In this document: one piece after another, positions 20,154-32,999 of the stretch
Position numbering within the stretch: the first letter of the stretch is position 1
How the letters are laid out: each line of letters begins with the position of its first letter
From: Taudactylus pleione
Lineage: Eukaryota; Chordata; Amphibia; Anura; Myobatrachidae
NCBI GenBank assembly: GCA_031769625.1
Contig: JAUIMM010000534.1
Span: 10,618,001-10,682,000 of the forward strand
DNA: 64,000 bases
Reading direction: 5' to 3'
Position numbers and translations under genes: made by a program
Notes under the pieces: model-generated
Databases searched by the model: none
The model's input: the letters and a program-made list of their open reading frames with translations, nothing else
What the model was told of the DNA's origin: nothing

Positions 20154-20949
20154 GTTCACTGTACTATTGGGACCTCATCAGAATATCTTCTGGACCAGCG
20201 CCATCCACCTTCCAATCTTTTTGTTAGTCATCCATACACCATTGCAGCATTATCTCTGCATGTTATTGGGATGTGACCTTCACAAGAACAAACAAGTCTG
20301 GTAAATAGCACAAGCTGGATATTAACCCGGATCGTTATATTGAGGCCAATGACAGTGTAATACTTGGTGACATTTGTTACTCTCAGAGACAATTTTTAAC
20401 AGACTTATGCTATATCCATTTATTCCACAAACCTATCACCATTACCTAGATTTATTTACTAACAAATTGATTGATTCATGTATGTTTTTAACCATTTTAT
20501 GAATTGCAGCGATAAATAGCTCTTGTTTATTTTCAACCAAGCCGTATAGAGTTATATGACTTATACTAACCAAAGTGTGTTTGGACTTATTTACCTGCTA
20601 GCATAGTGCTTCATGATTCCAATAGGTTAAAAACATAAATATATATATATATATATATATGTCAGAATCCACTGCGCACTCCACTCCCAGATTTGGGGTG
20701 CAAACATGCACTCGCCATGCCCAGGCCTGGGGTGCAAGTGGCTTGTGACCACATTGCTTAAATAAGTAAAAACCGAAAACTCGGCACTCACCATAATACA
20801 TAAGTGATCACAGCTTTCTCATGCACCCCTGTGCAAGCTCATTTATATATATACTTTTTGGGTTATAGGGTGTATAACCAGACCAGACTAAGGCATCTTT
20901 TTTTGTTGTTTTTGTTTTTTTCTTCCATGCGCCCGGGTTAAGTGCACCC
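20154..20949. other. Spacer with (TA)n at 20637-20660
   Basis: Nothing recognised except the short TA microsatellite. Confidence 0.5.
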
Positions 20950-20952
20950 ATT

Positions 20953-21290
20953 GGGGGCAATTCAATTCAATGCGAATGGAATAGCGCCATGCTCCCGGAG
21001 CCAGTCAATTCAGTGCGCTGTGTGGTCGGAGAATGCCGGTTCTTGCACCTTAACAAGGGTGTTAAGGTGCAGTAACCGGAATTCTCTGACCAAAGTGCCA
21101 GGCGCGCAGCTGTTAGCGCCGCCCTATGCAGAAAAACAGCTGCGCGCCTGGTACTTTGGTCGGTTTTCTCCCTGCATCCCCAGGGGGGTTTGAAACAAAT
21201 CCTTAGCCCACCCAAACAGCGCGTTGTATTGAATAGCTTTGGGAGCTCCCTCCCATCGCTATTTAACATTGCACTGAATTGAATTCCCCC
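20953..21290. mobile_element. Fold-back MITE with internal hairpins
   Basis: 338 bp, ends GGGGGCAATTCAATTCA and its inverse, flanked by ATT on both sides. Internal hairpins include GCACCTTAACA/TGTTAAGGTGC at 21046-21072 and the inverted pair CCAAAGTGCCAGGCGCGCAG/CTGCGCGCCTGGTACTTTGG. Confidence 0.8.
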
Positions 21291-21381
21291 ATTGTTAAAT
21301 ATTAAATCAATAACAATTTATTAAAAAGTAGTAATGCAATTTTACATCAAATAAATAAGCTTAAAGTGGCAAAACTGTGTT

Positions 21382-22301
21382 CAGTGGCGGAACTAGGGTA
21401 TTTGGCACCCAGAACAAGATGAAAAATGGCCCCCCCAACTCAACAAATGGGCGTGCCCACATGTCACAAAGGGCATGGCCACTGAAAAATGGGGGCATGT
21501 CAACATTATATTGCCCCCAGCAGTAGTACCCCTTATGCAATGCCCCCAATAGTAGTGCCTCTTATGCAATGCCCTTAGTAGTAGTGCCCTTTAGGCAATA
21601 CAATCTGTAGTAGTGCCCCTTATGCTGTGCCCCCAGTAGTAGTGCCCATTATGCTGTGCCCCTAGTAGTAGTACCCTTATGCAATGTCCCCTGTAGTAAT
21701 TCCCTTTATCCAGTGTCCCCAGAAGTAGTGCCCCATACGCAATGGCCCCTGTAGTAATGCCCATTATGCATTGCCCCTTATGCAGTGCCCCCAGTAGTGC
21801 CCCTTATGCAGTGCCAATTATGTAGTGCCCCCAGTAGTGCCCCTTATGCAGTGACCCTTATACAGTGCCACTTACACATAAAAAACACAGACACCCTTAC
21901 ACAACACTATATTTACCCGGAACCTCGCTCCTGCGCCTGCTGCCATCCTACTGCTCCTTCTGCTTGGCACTATGGGAGAGAATTGATGATGTCTCCTTCC
22001 ACCCACTGTGGGAGCCGGAAGGCAGAGGTCAGGAGTGAGCTCCAGCCTCTGGCTGCTGCTGCAGCGAAGGAACTGCTGGGCACCCGCTAGTAACAAAATC
22101 TCAGCGTGCGCCCAGCAAATAAAGTAGGCAACACAGGCGCCTCTCCAGCCCACTGCCGGTCATGTGTCCATGGTCAACGGGTCGATTGTGATGTTTTGAA
22201 CACTACACCAGACCGTACTCACCCTGGTGGCGGGCAGTGTCCCCCTCCCTGCCGAGTCCCACACAGCGCTCAGGGCATATGCCCCGCTGGTTATGCCACT
22301 G
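21382..22301. mobile_element. Non-autonomous hAT-like element with ~33-bp minisatellite
   Basis: 920 bp. Ends CAGTGGCGGAACTAGG and, inverted, CAGTGGCATAACCAGC. Flanking 8-mers ACTGTGTT and GTTGTGTT match at six positions. The interior (about 21510-21870) repeats CCCCCAGTAGTAGTGCCCCT with TTATGCAATG linkers. Confidence 0.7.
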
Positions 22302-22961
22302 GTTGTGTTGATACGAATAGACAGGGAAAAGGATGAGTTACATGAGGGAAGGAAGTGAGAGGGTGAGGGATAAAAGTATTATGAAAAACCCAATGTGTCA
22401 ATGTCTATTGATAGTAAAAATATACAGTCTATGTGAAAAATGTGCACATACCAAGAAACTCCTCCTCGCAATGTCAGTCCACTTTTGTTGTCACTCGTGG
22501 CTCTGCAGTAGCCATGGCTTGTATAGAGGTCAGTTGTTCAATAATCATGAGTGCCTAGTTCCAGCCCAAATTGCGAATACGGTTAGTTTCAAGACAGGTG
22601 CAAGTCCTGGGACTCTGCTGATACCAATGGTGGCAGTACGGTATGTGAACCAACTCCCACAATGGTGCAGTAGTATGTGCCCTGTAGGGTGCGCTGGGTA
22701 ACCTGGGATCCTACAGGTGGATATAGCAGTGAGCGGGGGGGCACCGTGACCTTCAGTGTACCAGTGTTGTTGGAAGCCGTGCAGAAAACGCACACAGAGA
22801 CAAAACTATGTACTCCCCTGTTGGGGCCCCACCTGGAGACTGTATACGGGCCCCATTCTTTCTTAATACAAAAGATTTAACTCCATTGGCGATCTTTCTT
22901 TGAATTTGAATATATCCCTTTCACGTCAACGTGTAGAAAAAAGAAAACAAATAGCGTGAAT
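22302..22961. other. Pre-insertion locus left of hAT copy B
   Basis: A 122-codon frame on plus (22333-22701) has no similarity I recognise. The sequence may be LTR-retroelement debris but I cannot support a call. Confidence 0.4.
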
Positions 22962-23590
22962 TAGGGGTGTGCACCGGCCCCTTTTCGTGTTTTGTGTTTT
23001 GGATCTGGATCTTTCTTCGTGTTTTGGATCTGGATTGGTTTTGCCAAAACCACCCTTCCGTGTTTTGGGTTCTGGGTTTTGTGTTTTGGATCTGTATTTT
23101 TTTTTAAAAAAGCATAAAAACAGCTAAAATCACAGAATGTGTTGGTTTTTCTGCTCCTATGCTATTATTAACCTCAATAACCTTAATTTCCACTAATTTC
23201 CAGTCTATTCTGAACAACTCACACCTCACAATAGTGTTTTTATGTCCAAAAGGTTGCAACGAGGTAGCTGGATGACTATGCTAAGCGACACGAGTGGGCG
23301 GCACAAACACGTGACCCATCTAGGAGTGACACTGCAGTGGCAGACAGGATGGCAGTTTGAAAAACTAGACCCCAAACTGTACATAATGCAAAGAAAAAAA
23401 AGAGGTGCAAGATGGAATTGTCCCTGGGCCCTCCCACCCACCCTTATGTTGTATAAACAGGACATGCACACTTTAACAAAGCAATCATTTCAGCGCCAGG
23501 GTCTGCCACACGACTGTGGCTGAAATGATTGGTTCGTTTGGGCCCCCACAAAACAAGCTGGCAATTAATCTGTCCCTGCACAAACTGGCT

Positions 23591-26500
23591 CTACGGAGGC
23601 AAGATGTCGTCCTCATCCTCCTCATCAACCGATTCCTCACCCTCTTCAGTGGTTGTGTACATCCTCATCCTCACAGAGTATTAACTCGTCCCCACTGGAA
23701 TCCACCACCACACGTCCCCCTGTACGTTCTGGAGGCTGGTCTCCCTGGAAGAGTTGATAATTCATTTTTATGAACATCATCTTCTTCACATTTTGTGGAA
23801 GCAACCTCCTACGCCTTTCGCTGACAAGGTTCCCGGCTGCACTAAACACTCTTTCGGAGTACACACTGGAGGGGGGGCAACTCAGGTAAAATAGAGCCAG
23901 TTTGTACAGGGGCCTCCAAATTGCCTCTTTTTCCTGCTAGTACAGGTATGGACTGTCTGACATGCCTACTTGGATGCTGTCACCGATGTAATCCTCCACC
24001 ATTCTGTCAATGGTGACAGTATCATATGTAGTGACAGTAGACATGTCAGAAATTGTTGCCAGGTCCTTCAGTCCGGACCAGATGTCCAAACTTGGTCCTG
24101 CCTGCCCTGCATCACCACCAGCGGGTTGCTTAGGATAGCTAAGTTTTTTCCTGGCAGCCCCAGTTGCGGGAGAAAATGAAGACGGAGCTGTTGACGTGTC
24201 ACGTTCCGCTTCAGCTGACAGTGTGTTCACCAGCAGGTCTTTGCACCTTTGCAGGCTTGTGTCGGCCGGAAAGAGAGACACCACATAGGCTTTAAACCTA
24301 GGATCGAGCACGGTGGCCAAAATGTAGTGGTCTGATTTCAACAGATTGACCACCCTAGAATCCTGGCAAAGCGAATGAAGGGCTTCATCCACAAGTCCCA
24401 CATGCCGAGTGGAATCGCTCCGTCTTAGCTCCTCCTTCACTTTCTCCAGCTGCTTCTGCAAAAGCCTGATGAGGGGAATGACCTGACTCAAGCTGGCAGT
24501 GTCTGAACTGACTTCACGTGTAGCAAGTTCGAAGGGCTGGAGAACCTTGCACAACACGGAAATCATTCTCCACTGCGCTTGAGTCAGGTGCATACCCCCT
24601 CCTTTGCCTATGTCATAGGTGGATGTATAGGCTTGTATGGCCTTTTGCTGCTCCTCCATCCTCTGAAGCATATAGAGGGTTGAGTTCCACCGCGTCACAA
24701 CCTCTTGCTTCAGGTGATGGCGGGGCAGGTTCAAGAGTGTTTGCTGGTGCTCCAGTCTTCGGCACGCAGTCACTGAATGGTGAAAGTGGCCAGAAATTTT
24801 TCGGGCCACCCAAAGCATCTCCTGCACGCCCCTGTCGCTTTTCAGAAAATTCTGCACCACCAAGTTTATTGTGTGAGCAAAACATGGGACGTGCTGGAAT
24901 TTGCCCAGATGTAATGCCCGCACAATATTGGTGGCGTTGTCAGATATCACAAATCCCCAGGAGAGTCTAAGTGGGGTAAGCCACTGGGCGATGATTTCCC
25001 TCAGTTTCTCTAAGAGGTTGCCGGCGGTGTGCCTCTTACTGAAACTGGTGATACACAGCGTAGCCTGCCTTGGAACGAGCTGGCGTTTCTGAGATGCTGC
25101 TACTGGTGACGCTGCTGCTGTTGCTGCATAAGGTGATACATCTACCCAGTGGGCTGTCACAGTCATATAGTCCTTAGTCTGCCCTGTTCCACTTGTCCAC
25201 ATGTCCGTGGTTAAGTGGACATTGGGTACAACGGCATTTTTCAGGACACTGAGGACACTTTTTCTGACGTTTCTGTACAGTCTCGGTATCGCCTGCCTAG
25301 TGAAGTGGAATCTAGATGGGATTTGGAACCAGGGACACACTACCTCCATCAATTGTCTAAATCCCACTGCACTAATGGCGGATACCGGACGCACGTGTAA
25401 CACCAACATAGCAGTCAAGGCCTCAGTTTTACGTTTTGCTTCAGGATGACTGCTGTCGTACTTCATCCTCCTCGCTAAGGACTGTTGGAGGGTCAATTGT
25501 TTAGTAAAAGTAGTGGTGTTCCTACTTCCTCTCTGGGATGATGAACGACTCCCAGCAGCAGCAACAGCAACAGCGGCAGCAGGAGGCGTAGCAATGCAGG
25601 ATCCTCCGGAGGAATCCTGGATAGGAGAGTCAGTCATGCCAGTGACATGGCCTGCAGGACTACTTCCGATCCTGACTAAGGAGGAAATTGACGAGGAGGG
25701 AGTTGACGGTGTGGTTTGCAGGTGCTTGGATACAACAGGACAACGGGATTTAGGTGTCTCTGGACTGCTTACAGTCTTAGCCAAAGTTTCTGAACTTGAC
25801 AGTAACTTATTATGAACGCGCTGCAGGTGCCGTATAAGGGAGGATGTTCCTAGGTGGTTAGCATCCCTACCCCTACTTATTCCACCTTTACATATGGTAC
25901 ATATGGCAAGACAGTTGTTGTCCGGATTTGGATAGAAATATTGCCAGACCAAAGAGGTGGAATGTTTGGTCTTCTGCCCAGGCATGACCGTGATGGGCTT
26001 TTTCATCCCACGGACAACAACTGTCTCCCCCGGAGCCTGATTTAAACAAACCACATCACCATCAGAATCCTCCTCGCCAACTTCCTCCTCAGCGCCAGCT
26101 ACACCAGTATCCTCATCCTGTTGTACTTCAACAGTGACATCTTCAATTTGCATATCAGCAAGTGGACTGTGGGTGCTCCTTTCAGCACTTGCAGGGGGCA
26201 TGCAAATGGTGGAAAGAGCCACCTCTTCCCGTCCAGTGCTGGGAAGGTCAGGCATCGCAACCGCCACCACACTTGGACTCTCCTTGGGGATTTGTGATAT
26301 CTTCTTAGAACGCACAGGTCTTCGCTGTGCTTTTGCCAGCTTAACTCGTTTGATTTTTTTAGTGGGAGGAGGGCTTCCATCGTCATGTGAAGCTGAACCA
26401 CTAGTCATGAACATAGGGAAAGACCTTAGCCGTTCCTTGCCACTCCGTGTCATAAATGGCATATTGGCAAGTTTACGTTTCTCTTCAGATGATTTAAATG

Positions 26501-26705
26501 TTTTTTTTAAGGTCATTTTCCTGAACTTTGTCATTTGGGACTGTATGTGGCTTCTACTATGACATTGGGCATCGGCCTTGGCAGACGACGTTGATGGCAT
26601 GTTATCGTCTATGTCATGACTAGTGGCAGCAGCTTCAGCACTAGGAGGAAGTGGTTCTTGATCTTTCTCTATTTTATTTTTATTGGAGAAAGTTTGGTCC
26701 TCCAT
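23591..26705 (-). pseudogene. hAT transposase, copy B (two inactivating changes)
   Basis: The frame opens with ATG at 26703-26705 and runs 922 codons without interruption through the BED finger and the first two RNase H-like motifs. It then meets TAG at 23937-23939 where copy A has a tryptophan codon (TGG). Beyond it the frame continues in phase through the hAT dimerisation region (SERVFSAAGN and following). Near 23655 an extra C, compared with copy A, shifts the frame and truncates the acidic tail. The position of copy A's stop is lysine here, so the two copies were inactivated independently. Confidence 0.9.
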
Positions 26706-26729
26706 TTATGTTATATCGATTTGATATAT

Positions 26730-27715
26730 ACGTGCGGCTAAGGCGCACACAAACACAGAAAATATTTTTTTATTTTTGCTGGAGAGTAGTGCACTTTGTG
26801 GGTTACACCACCCTTTAAGAAATGAGACAGCCGGCTCTTTACTTATGGGACACAGGCGCATGCTTGGCGCTGCTCCTTTGTTGATGCACGTGCGGCTACT
26901 GCGCACACAATTCACAAACACAGAAAATATTTTTTTATTTGGTTTGGAGTGTACTTTGGGGTTACAGCACCCTTTAACGGTCAAGCCAGCCGGCCCTTTA
27001 CTTATGATACAGGCGCACGCTTGGCACTACTTTGTTGATGCACGTGCGGCTACTGCGCACACAATTCACAAACACAGAAAATAGTTTTTTATTTGGTTTG
27101 GCATGTACTTTGGGGGTTACAGCACCCTTTAACGGTCAAGCCAGCTGGCCCTTTACTTATGACACAGGCGCACGCTTGGCACTACTTTGTTGATGCACGT
27201 GCGGCTACTGTGCACACAATTCACAAACACAGAAAATAGTTTTTTATTTGGTTTGGAGTGTACTTTGGGGGTTACAGCACCCTTTAACGGTCAAGCCAGC
27301 CGGCCCTTTACTTATGACACAGGCGCACGCTTGGCACTACTTTGTTGATGCACGTGCGGCTACTGCGCACACAATTCACAAACACAGAAAATATTTTTTT
27401 ATTTGGTTTGGAATGTACTTTGGGGGTTACAGCACCCTTTAACGGTCAAGCCAGCCAGCCCTTTACTTATGACACAGGCGCACGCTTGGCACTACTTTGT
27501 TGATGCACATGCGGCTACTGCGCACACAATTCACAAACACAGAAAATATTTTTTTATTTGGTTTGGAGTGTATTTTGGGGGTTACAGCACCCTTTAACGG
27601 TCAAGCCAGCCGGCCCTTTACTTATGACACAGGCGCACGCTTGGCACTACTTTGTTGATGCACGTGTGGCTACTGCGCACACAATTCACAAACACAGAAA
27701 AAAAATAATTTTTTT
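26730..27715 (-). repeat. ~155-bp minisatellite in hAT copy B
   Basis: About six to seven units of the same repeat as at 1055-3320, mostly of the TCATAAG and CGCAGTAGCCGC type. Units from about 27070 to 27690 are nearly identical, suggesting recent homogenisation. Confidence 0.95.
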
Positions 27716-28263
27716 TAGCACTTGGGGGGTGCACCCCTGACGGACAGAGCACCCCCTGGACAACACTACAGCACCCCTTTAGGACTGGGACACTGCACAG
27801 GACTTTGGAGTGGACACAGCCCCTATGGACAACTGACTGAACAACACAGTCCAGCCAGCCCCTATGGACTTTGAAGTAGTGGACACAGCCCCTATGGACA
27901 ACAGCAGCACAGCACAACACAGCCAGCCCCTATGGACTTTGAAGTAGTGGACACAGCCCCTATGAACAACAGCAGCACAGCGCAGCACAACACTACTCTG
28001 CAGTACACTACACTACACTACACAGCCCAGCCAGCCCTAACTCTCACCCTCCCTCTTCACTGTCCACAGCCGAGTGAGAAAATGGCGCCGACACGGGTAC
28101 CTTATATAGGATCCAAAACCCGCGAGATCCGGAAGGCGGGATGATGACGTTTTGCCTCGATTTCAGATCCGAGTCAGGCGGGAAAAGTCGAGCCTGACTC
28201 GGATCGGCCTCGGATCGGGGGGGCTCGGGGGGGATTACAGAAATCCGAACCCGCTCACCCCTA
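27715..28263 (-). promoter_or_regulatory. 5' region of hAT copy B: 68-bp repeats, TATA box and hairpin
   Basis: About three 68-bp units lie at 27800-27990. The TATA motif is CTTATATAGG on the plus strand at 28101-28110. The inverted repeat is at 28165-28205, with one fewer paired base than in copy A. Confidence 0.75.
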
Positions 28264-28495
28264 GCGTGAATGCACTCATCTATAGGATAGTTTATGGACA
28301 ATAATTCCAAGAAGTATCTGATCATATCATACTTGTTCCATCTCTATCCTTATGTTTTTCTGTCACAAGACTCACCTTTGCTTAGAGACAATACTTGCCA
28401 GATGTATGGTGGTGATGTGTGATTAACAGAACTCATAGTCCACCCATAAATGGGTCTATGTTGATGGACTCTAACAGAGAAATCAATCACACTTA

Positions 28496-28633
28496 GGGGT
28501 AGATTTACTAAGGAGTGCGTTGCCAAAGCCACAGATCATTTGTGGCGAGAGTTCTAAAAGGGCAATTGAGATAAATGCAAAGTCAGGTGATGGTCAGTGG
28601 CTTTGATAACGTGCTCCTTAGTAAGTCTCCCCC
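28496..28633. mobile_element. PIF/Harbinger-like MITE
   Basis: 138 bp. Ends GGGGTAGATTTACTAAGGAG and an inverted match; flanked by TTA on both sides, the 3-bp target used by PIF/Harbinger elements. Confidence 0.75.
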
Positions 28634-28639
28634 TTAGAT

Positions 28640-30180
28640 GTAGCTCAAATATTATTTATTATATTATAATACTGTATATACAAGGGTGATTTTTTTTTTG
28701 TATGTTTGTTTATGATATACCACTTGTATTAAAAAGTAAGCTGTGATCTAGGAAATCAATTCTAAAATATATATGATAAAATACTAATATAAATATAAAT
28801 TAAATAAATTAAAAATAATATTATTAATTATTATTAATATTAATCATAAATTAAATAAGATTTAATCAAAAAAATTAGAATCGGCAAACTTTCCATCCAC
28901 ATGTGACGCGTTTCTCATATTGGCAACCTGATTGGTTCCAAGTCACCATACTGTAACCCAAGGCTGTCACTGACAGCTGTTGTTCTAGCTTCGAGCAATG
29001 TACTGCTGTAATCGACTGCAGTGTTATTTACTGATGGTATTAATGAATAACCGTTTCATATGACAGTTGTGAGCTATATGATGCAACCTTACATTAAGGA
29101 CCTAGATGTGAATGAATATCCTGTGTTGTGACAAGGTCACTGTCTATGGAAAATGTGTCTGTGAGTGGTAACTAATCATGTTTATTCCTATTCCTTTCTG
29201 TGTAGCAAGGCTTTATTTTTATTGCGTTTCTGGTTAGAGTGGTTGCTAAAATTAAATTAACCGCTGTGTTAATGTTTACATTACCCTATATTTAGTAACA
29301 AATCAACACAAATGAGAATATTCAGCACATGTTAGGGACGGATGTCAGATTGGATGAAAACACATGAAGTGGCCAGGTATTCTGGCACCCAAGACACAAA
29401 TGTCTAACGTTGCCACTATCCCCACACCGTGGCATGCTGTTTCTGTATAAAGAGTGTGCGGCTATTATGTTATCAATCAATAACAGTTATTTACAAATCC
29501 CAACCAAGAAAAAGTGGCACAGTGTGAGCACAAGCCATCTGTGTGCTAATAAAGAAACCTTATTAAACCAGCTCCCGTAACCCACGTTCCTGCACACACA
29601 GTGATTCACAGTGGCAAGTTTGCCACCATGCACATACTCAATATTGCAGCAAACCTCAGTACACTTTTCAATGTCTGATTGCACACATGCATTGTGCAAC
29701 ATTGTGAGACTATAAAATTGTGAGACGGAAGAGTTGATGCCTGCAAAAGAATAATTTCAGGAGGCATTTCATAAGCCTGAAGGAGAACTAAACTACTTGG
29801 CTGGGACAGACTGTGGCAGCCCCTTTTAGCATTAACTTTAAGGGGTTGGGGTTAGCTTTCAATGTTAGCTCAGTTACAACCTATTTGGTAGCTTAGGTAT
29901 TTGGGGGGTGAGATTTTTCATCCTTAATAAGCTATTGTCATCAGTCACTGTCCGTCCCATCCTCTGCCACTTTTGTTGTCGGCTTTGGCATTTGGGTAAG
30001 ATAGAATGGCAGTCAGTGGCCACCTTGTTGTAGTAGATCTCAAGATGCTCTCCCTTCCAATACGTTGTCATGTCTGATTTGTCAACTTACTGGGGTCAGT
30101 AACGTCTGCTTAGCTGGGTGGGTTGGATACCTCTGAATTTCTGTGTAGAAATTGACTGGCAGAAGGATCACCCTTTATAG
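28640..30180. other. AT-rich sequence without recognised features
   Basis: Very AT-rich to about 28900; no frame or family motif supported in the remainder. Confidence 0.5.
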
Positions 30181-30189
30181 GATGGTAGA

Positions 30190-30570
30190 TGGTTCCTATT
30201 TCATAGGCTGATGGGCTGGCAGATGACTTCTATTTCATAGGCTGATGGGCTGGCAGATGACTTCCATTTCATAGGCTGATGGGCTGGCAGATGGCTTCTA
30301 TTTCATAGGCTGATGGGCTGGGAGATGGCTCCTATTTCATAGGCTGATGGGCTGGCAGATGGCTCCTATTTCATAGGCTGATGGGCTGGCAGATGGCTTT
30401 TATTTCATAGGCTGATGGGCTGGCAGATGGCTTCTGTTTCATAGACTGATGGGCTGGCAGATGGCTTCTATTTCATAGGCTGATGTGCTGGCAGATGGCT
30501 TCTGTTTCATAGGCTGATGGGCTGGCAGATGGCTTCTATTTCATAGGCTGATGGGCTGGCAGAAGGACCT
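30190..30570. repeat. 34-bp minisatellite
   Basis: About eleven units of the form CATAGGCTGATGGGCTGGCA plus GATGGCTTCTATTT, with few substitutions. Confidence 0.95.
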
Positions 30571-32250
30571 CATCGTCTTCCCAATTGTTTGTAAATAGCC
30601 AGGTAGACAGCAACACTGTAGTAATTGCCCATTCATACTTTGCCACGTTACATTCTCAATAAATAAATAAATAAACAATTTAAATAAAAGCTGATGTTTT
30701 ATTTTTTATTGTTATTTACAGATAAGTGATTATACACCTTAAGGGGTTGAGGAGAGCTGTCATCAGCCAATAGGGAGTTTAAAAACCTCACCCCAAAGTG
30801 TTAGCAGCTGTCACATTTGGCCCTCCCACTTATTTAATATGAATCTTTTCTTCATAAAGTCTACCTGTTTGATAACCATTGATGCGTTAGTTAACTCATG
30901 ACAGCAATGAGACTCTTCGATGTCTTTATTTAACGTGACACAGTTTTGTGCACCTATTTATGCAGTGATCACATCTCGATAATATTTGCCTCAAAAGTTG
31001 GGTTAAAATGTAATCATTTTATAAATCTAAGAGGTCTTGTAGACTCCCGCTTGTGGGTATTTATGGAATCCGCCTCTCGAAAGCACATGCACCCTTACCT
31101 CCTAATGTGACAGCCAGGGTTGCCGTAGGAATGGGCATTGCATATCAATATTTTTAACAAATCCATATTTTGGCACAATTTCGTAGCAAAGTTGTATCAA
31201 TACAAGAAAACCAATGTAGCAGTTGTGTCAATTATTTGACCCCAGTATATCAAACATAAAGGAGGAGGGGTCAATCTACATTCCACCTTAGAGATATTAA
31301 CAAAACATTACATTACTTTATTATAAACAGCATTTCTTCACAATCATCCACTAAATACAATGAAGATATCCTACTATGCAGGGGTGACGTACGACATCTC
31401 TCCATACGGAATTGGACCTCTTTACATAGGCCCCCTGACTACCCCTAATATAGCACAGTTATCCCATTGTGGCCCTAAGAGAGCAATAACAGGTGACATA
31501 GGTATAAGATACCATACAGAAAGTAGCCCCCTAAAAGGGCTCACTCACCACCCTGAATACCCATTACTTGCCACCCACCTGGTTCCTGCCCGGTGTAAGG
31601 AGGTGGAAGGTAATTTCTGCACCACAGGTGTGACAAGGGAGACATAGTTCCACTGGCATTATGGATAGAGGCACCCTGAAGGAGCCGACTAACTTCCCTG
31701 ACAACCACATACCCTATAAGCTACCAACAATCATTGGCATCCACCAATTTTTCCTCATATTGATACGTAACTCCTGTATTTATATCCTTAATTGAAGCAC
31801 TATGTCTCCATGTATTTCAATTAGCCTACACTATAATAAACATATTTTAATTAAATTTCTGTTGTCATTTTGCATACTTATAAACTAATACATTATACAC
31901 CAATAGGTGAGCACTACATCAACCCCAATTATTCATAGAAAATATTTTGCAACTGCATTATCAGCTATTATTGGTAAATGACAATGAAGTTCCTAGTGGT
32001 CATCCCAATGTAATATAACCCACATAAGCAAATGAGCATGTAAATAACGTGATCCATAGTGCAATGTAATTTTTGATGAATATTGATCTACTTCACACTA
32101 TGTGACTGTGGAAAAGAGGATCCATCAATCATGGATCTGCAAGTTACACAGTCAGCACATCTGAAGCAGCCCATTTTTTGGGTCCTAAGCCAAGAATTTT
32201 CCATTCTCTGTTTTCATAATTTCGGGCTCAATAGTTGATGTAGATTAGGC
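30571..32250. other. Unassigned sequence
   Basis: No supported feature. A 95-codon plus frame at 31360-31647 has no recognisable domain. Confidence 0.45.
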
Positions 32251-32258
32251 CCACAATG

Positions 32259-32997
32259 TTACATACACAGTGGTGGTTCTTTACTGACAGAGTTAAACAT
32301 CAGATAAGATGATAGGTCAATATTTCTCCACTGTTTTGTGTGCATGATGAGAAGAGACTTCAAACTGGTGAATATCATCCTGTTTGGATCAATCTTACAT
32401 TTGGTGGTGGTACCATCATGTGAATAATAAATGTTTACTTTGGTGAGGCACCTCTCATTTGTGTTAATGGAATAATTACATTCAAGGAAACATAATTTCA
32501 TTTCTTTAATCTGACGCTCTGCAGTAATGGAAGATGTATTGTATCTGACGCACATGATGGTAGATTTTTCTTGAGTGAGCTGAGTTGGTGACTGGAAGTA
32601 GTAAGAGTATTATGGATAGTGTTTTTTTGGAAAAGAGTGTAGCCCACCCCAAACTATGTTTGTCTTGGAAAACAGTCACATCCAAGAAGTGCATGATATT
32701 CTGGTTGATGCTGTAGAAGAACTGTGTTTTGTTTGTGAGGTTATTCAGGTATTCAACCATACCAATAAATGAATCCCTTGTACCATTCCAAATTAGAAAC
32801 AAGTCATCAATGTAAAGTTTATAGTACAATTTTTTTGTTACCAAAAATAGACAAGATACTGTATGTGTATTTTCATATTCCATCATGCAAAAATTGGCAT
32901 AAGAAGGCACAAATTTCGAGCCCATAGCAGTGCCTGCTGTTTGGCTGTAATAATCACTGCCATATTGGAAGTAGTTTTTGCAAACTCCCAACCTCAT
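32259..32997 (-). pseudogene. Penelope-like element reverse transcriptase fragment
   Basis: A 163-codon frame (32997 to 32506) contains YSQTAGTAMGSKFVPSYANF, then YKLYIDDLFLIWNGT with the YIDD catalytic box, then MHFLDVTVF. This combination is typical of Penelope-like RTs. After a frameshift the next frame (32555 to 32259) has a later block with MKLCFLECNYS, which fits the linker towards the GIY-YIG nuclease. Upstream RT parts (to about 33120) are decayed. Confidence 0.85.
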
Positions 32998-32999
32998 TT

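Larger units (their letters stand above)
22962..28263 (-). mobile_element. hAT DNA transposon, copy B
   Basis: 5302 bp, same family as copy A but inverted, flanked by a perfect 8-bp duplication GCGTGAAT (22954-22961, 28264-28271). It has the same parts in the same order. The repeat array is about half as long, which explains most of the 1.3 kb size difference. Confidence 0.95.

Noticed and set aside
22333..22701. A 122-codon cysteine-containing plus frame as a small secreted protein
   Set aside because: No convincing signal peptide, no family recognised, and flanked by element debris.
30190..30570. CRISPR-like array
   Set aside because: The 34-bp units are contiguous without unique spacers, so it is a minisatellite; the DNA is eukaryotic.
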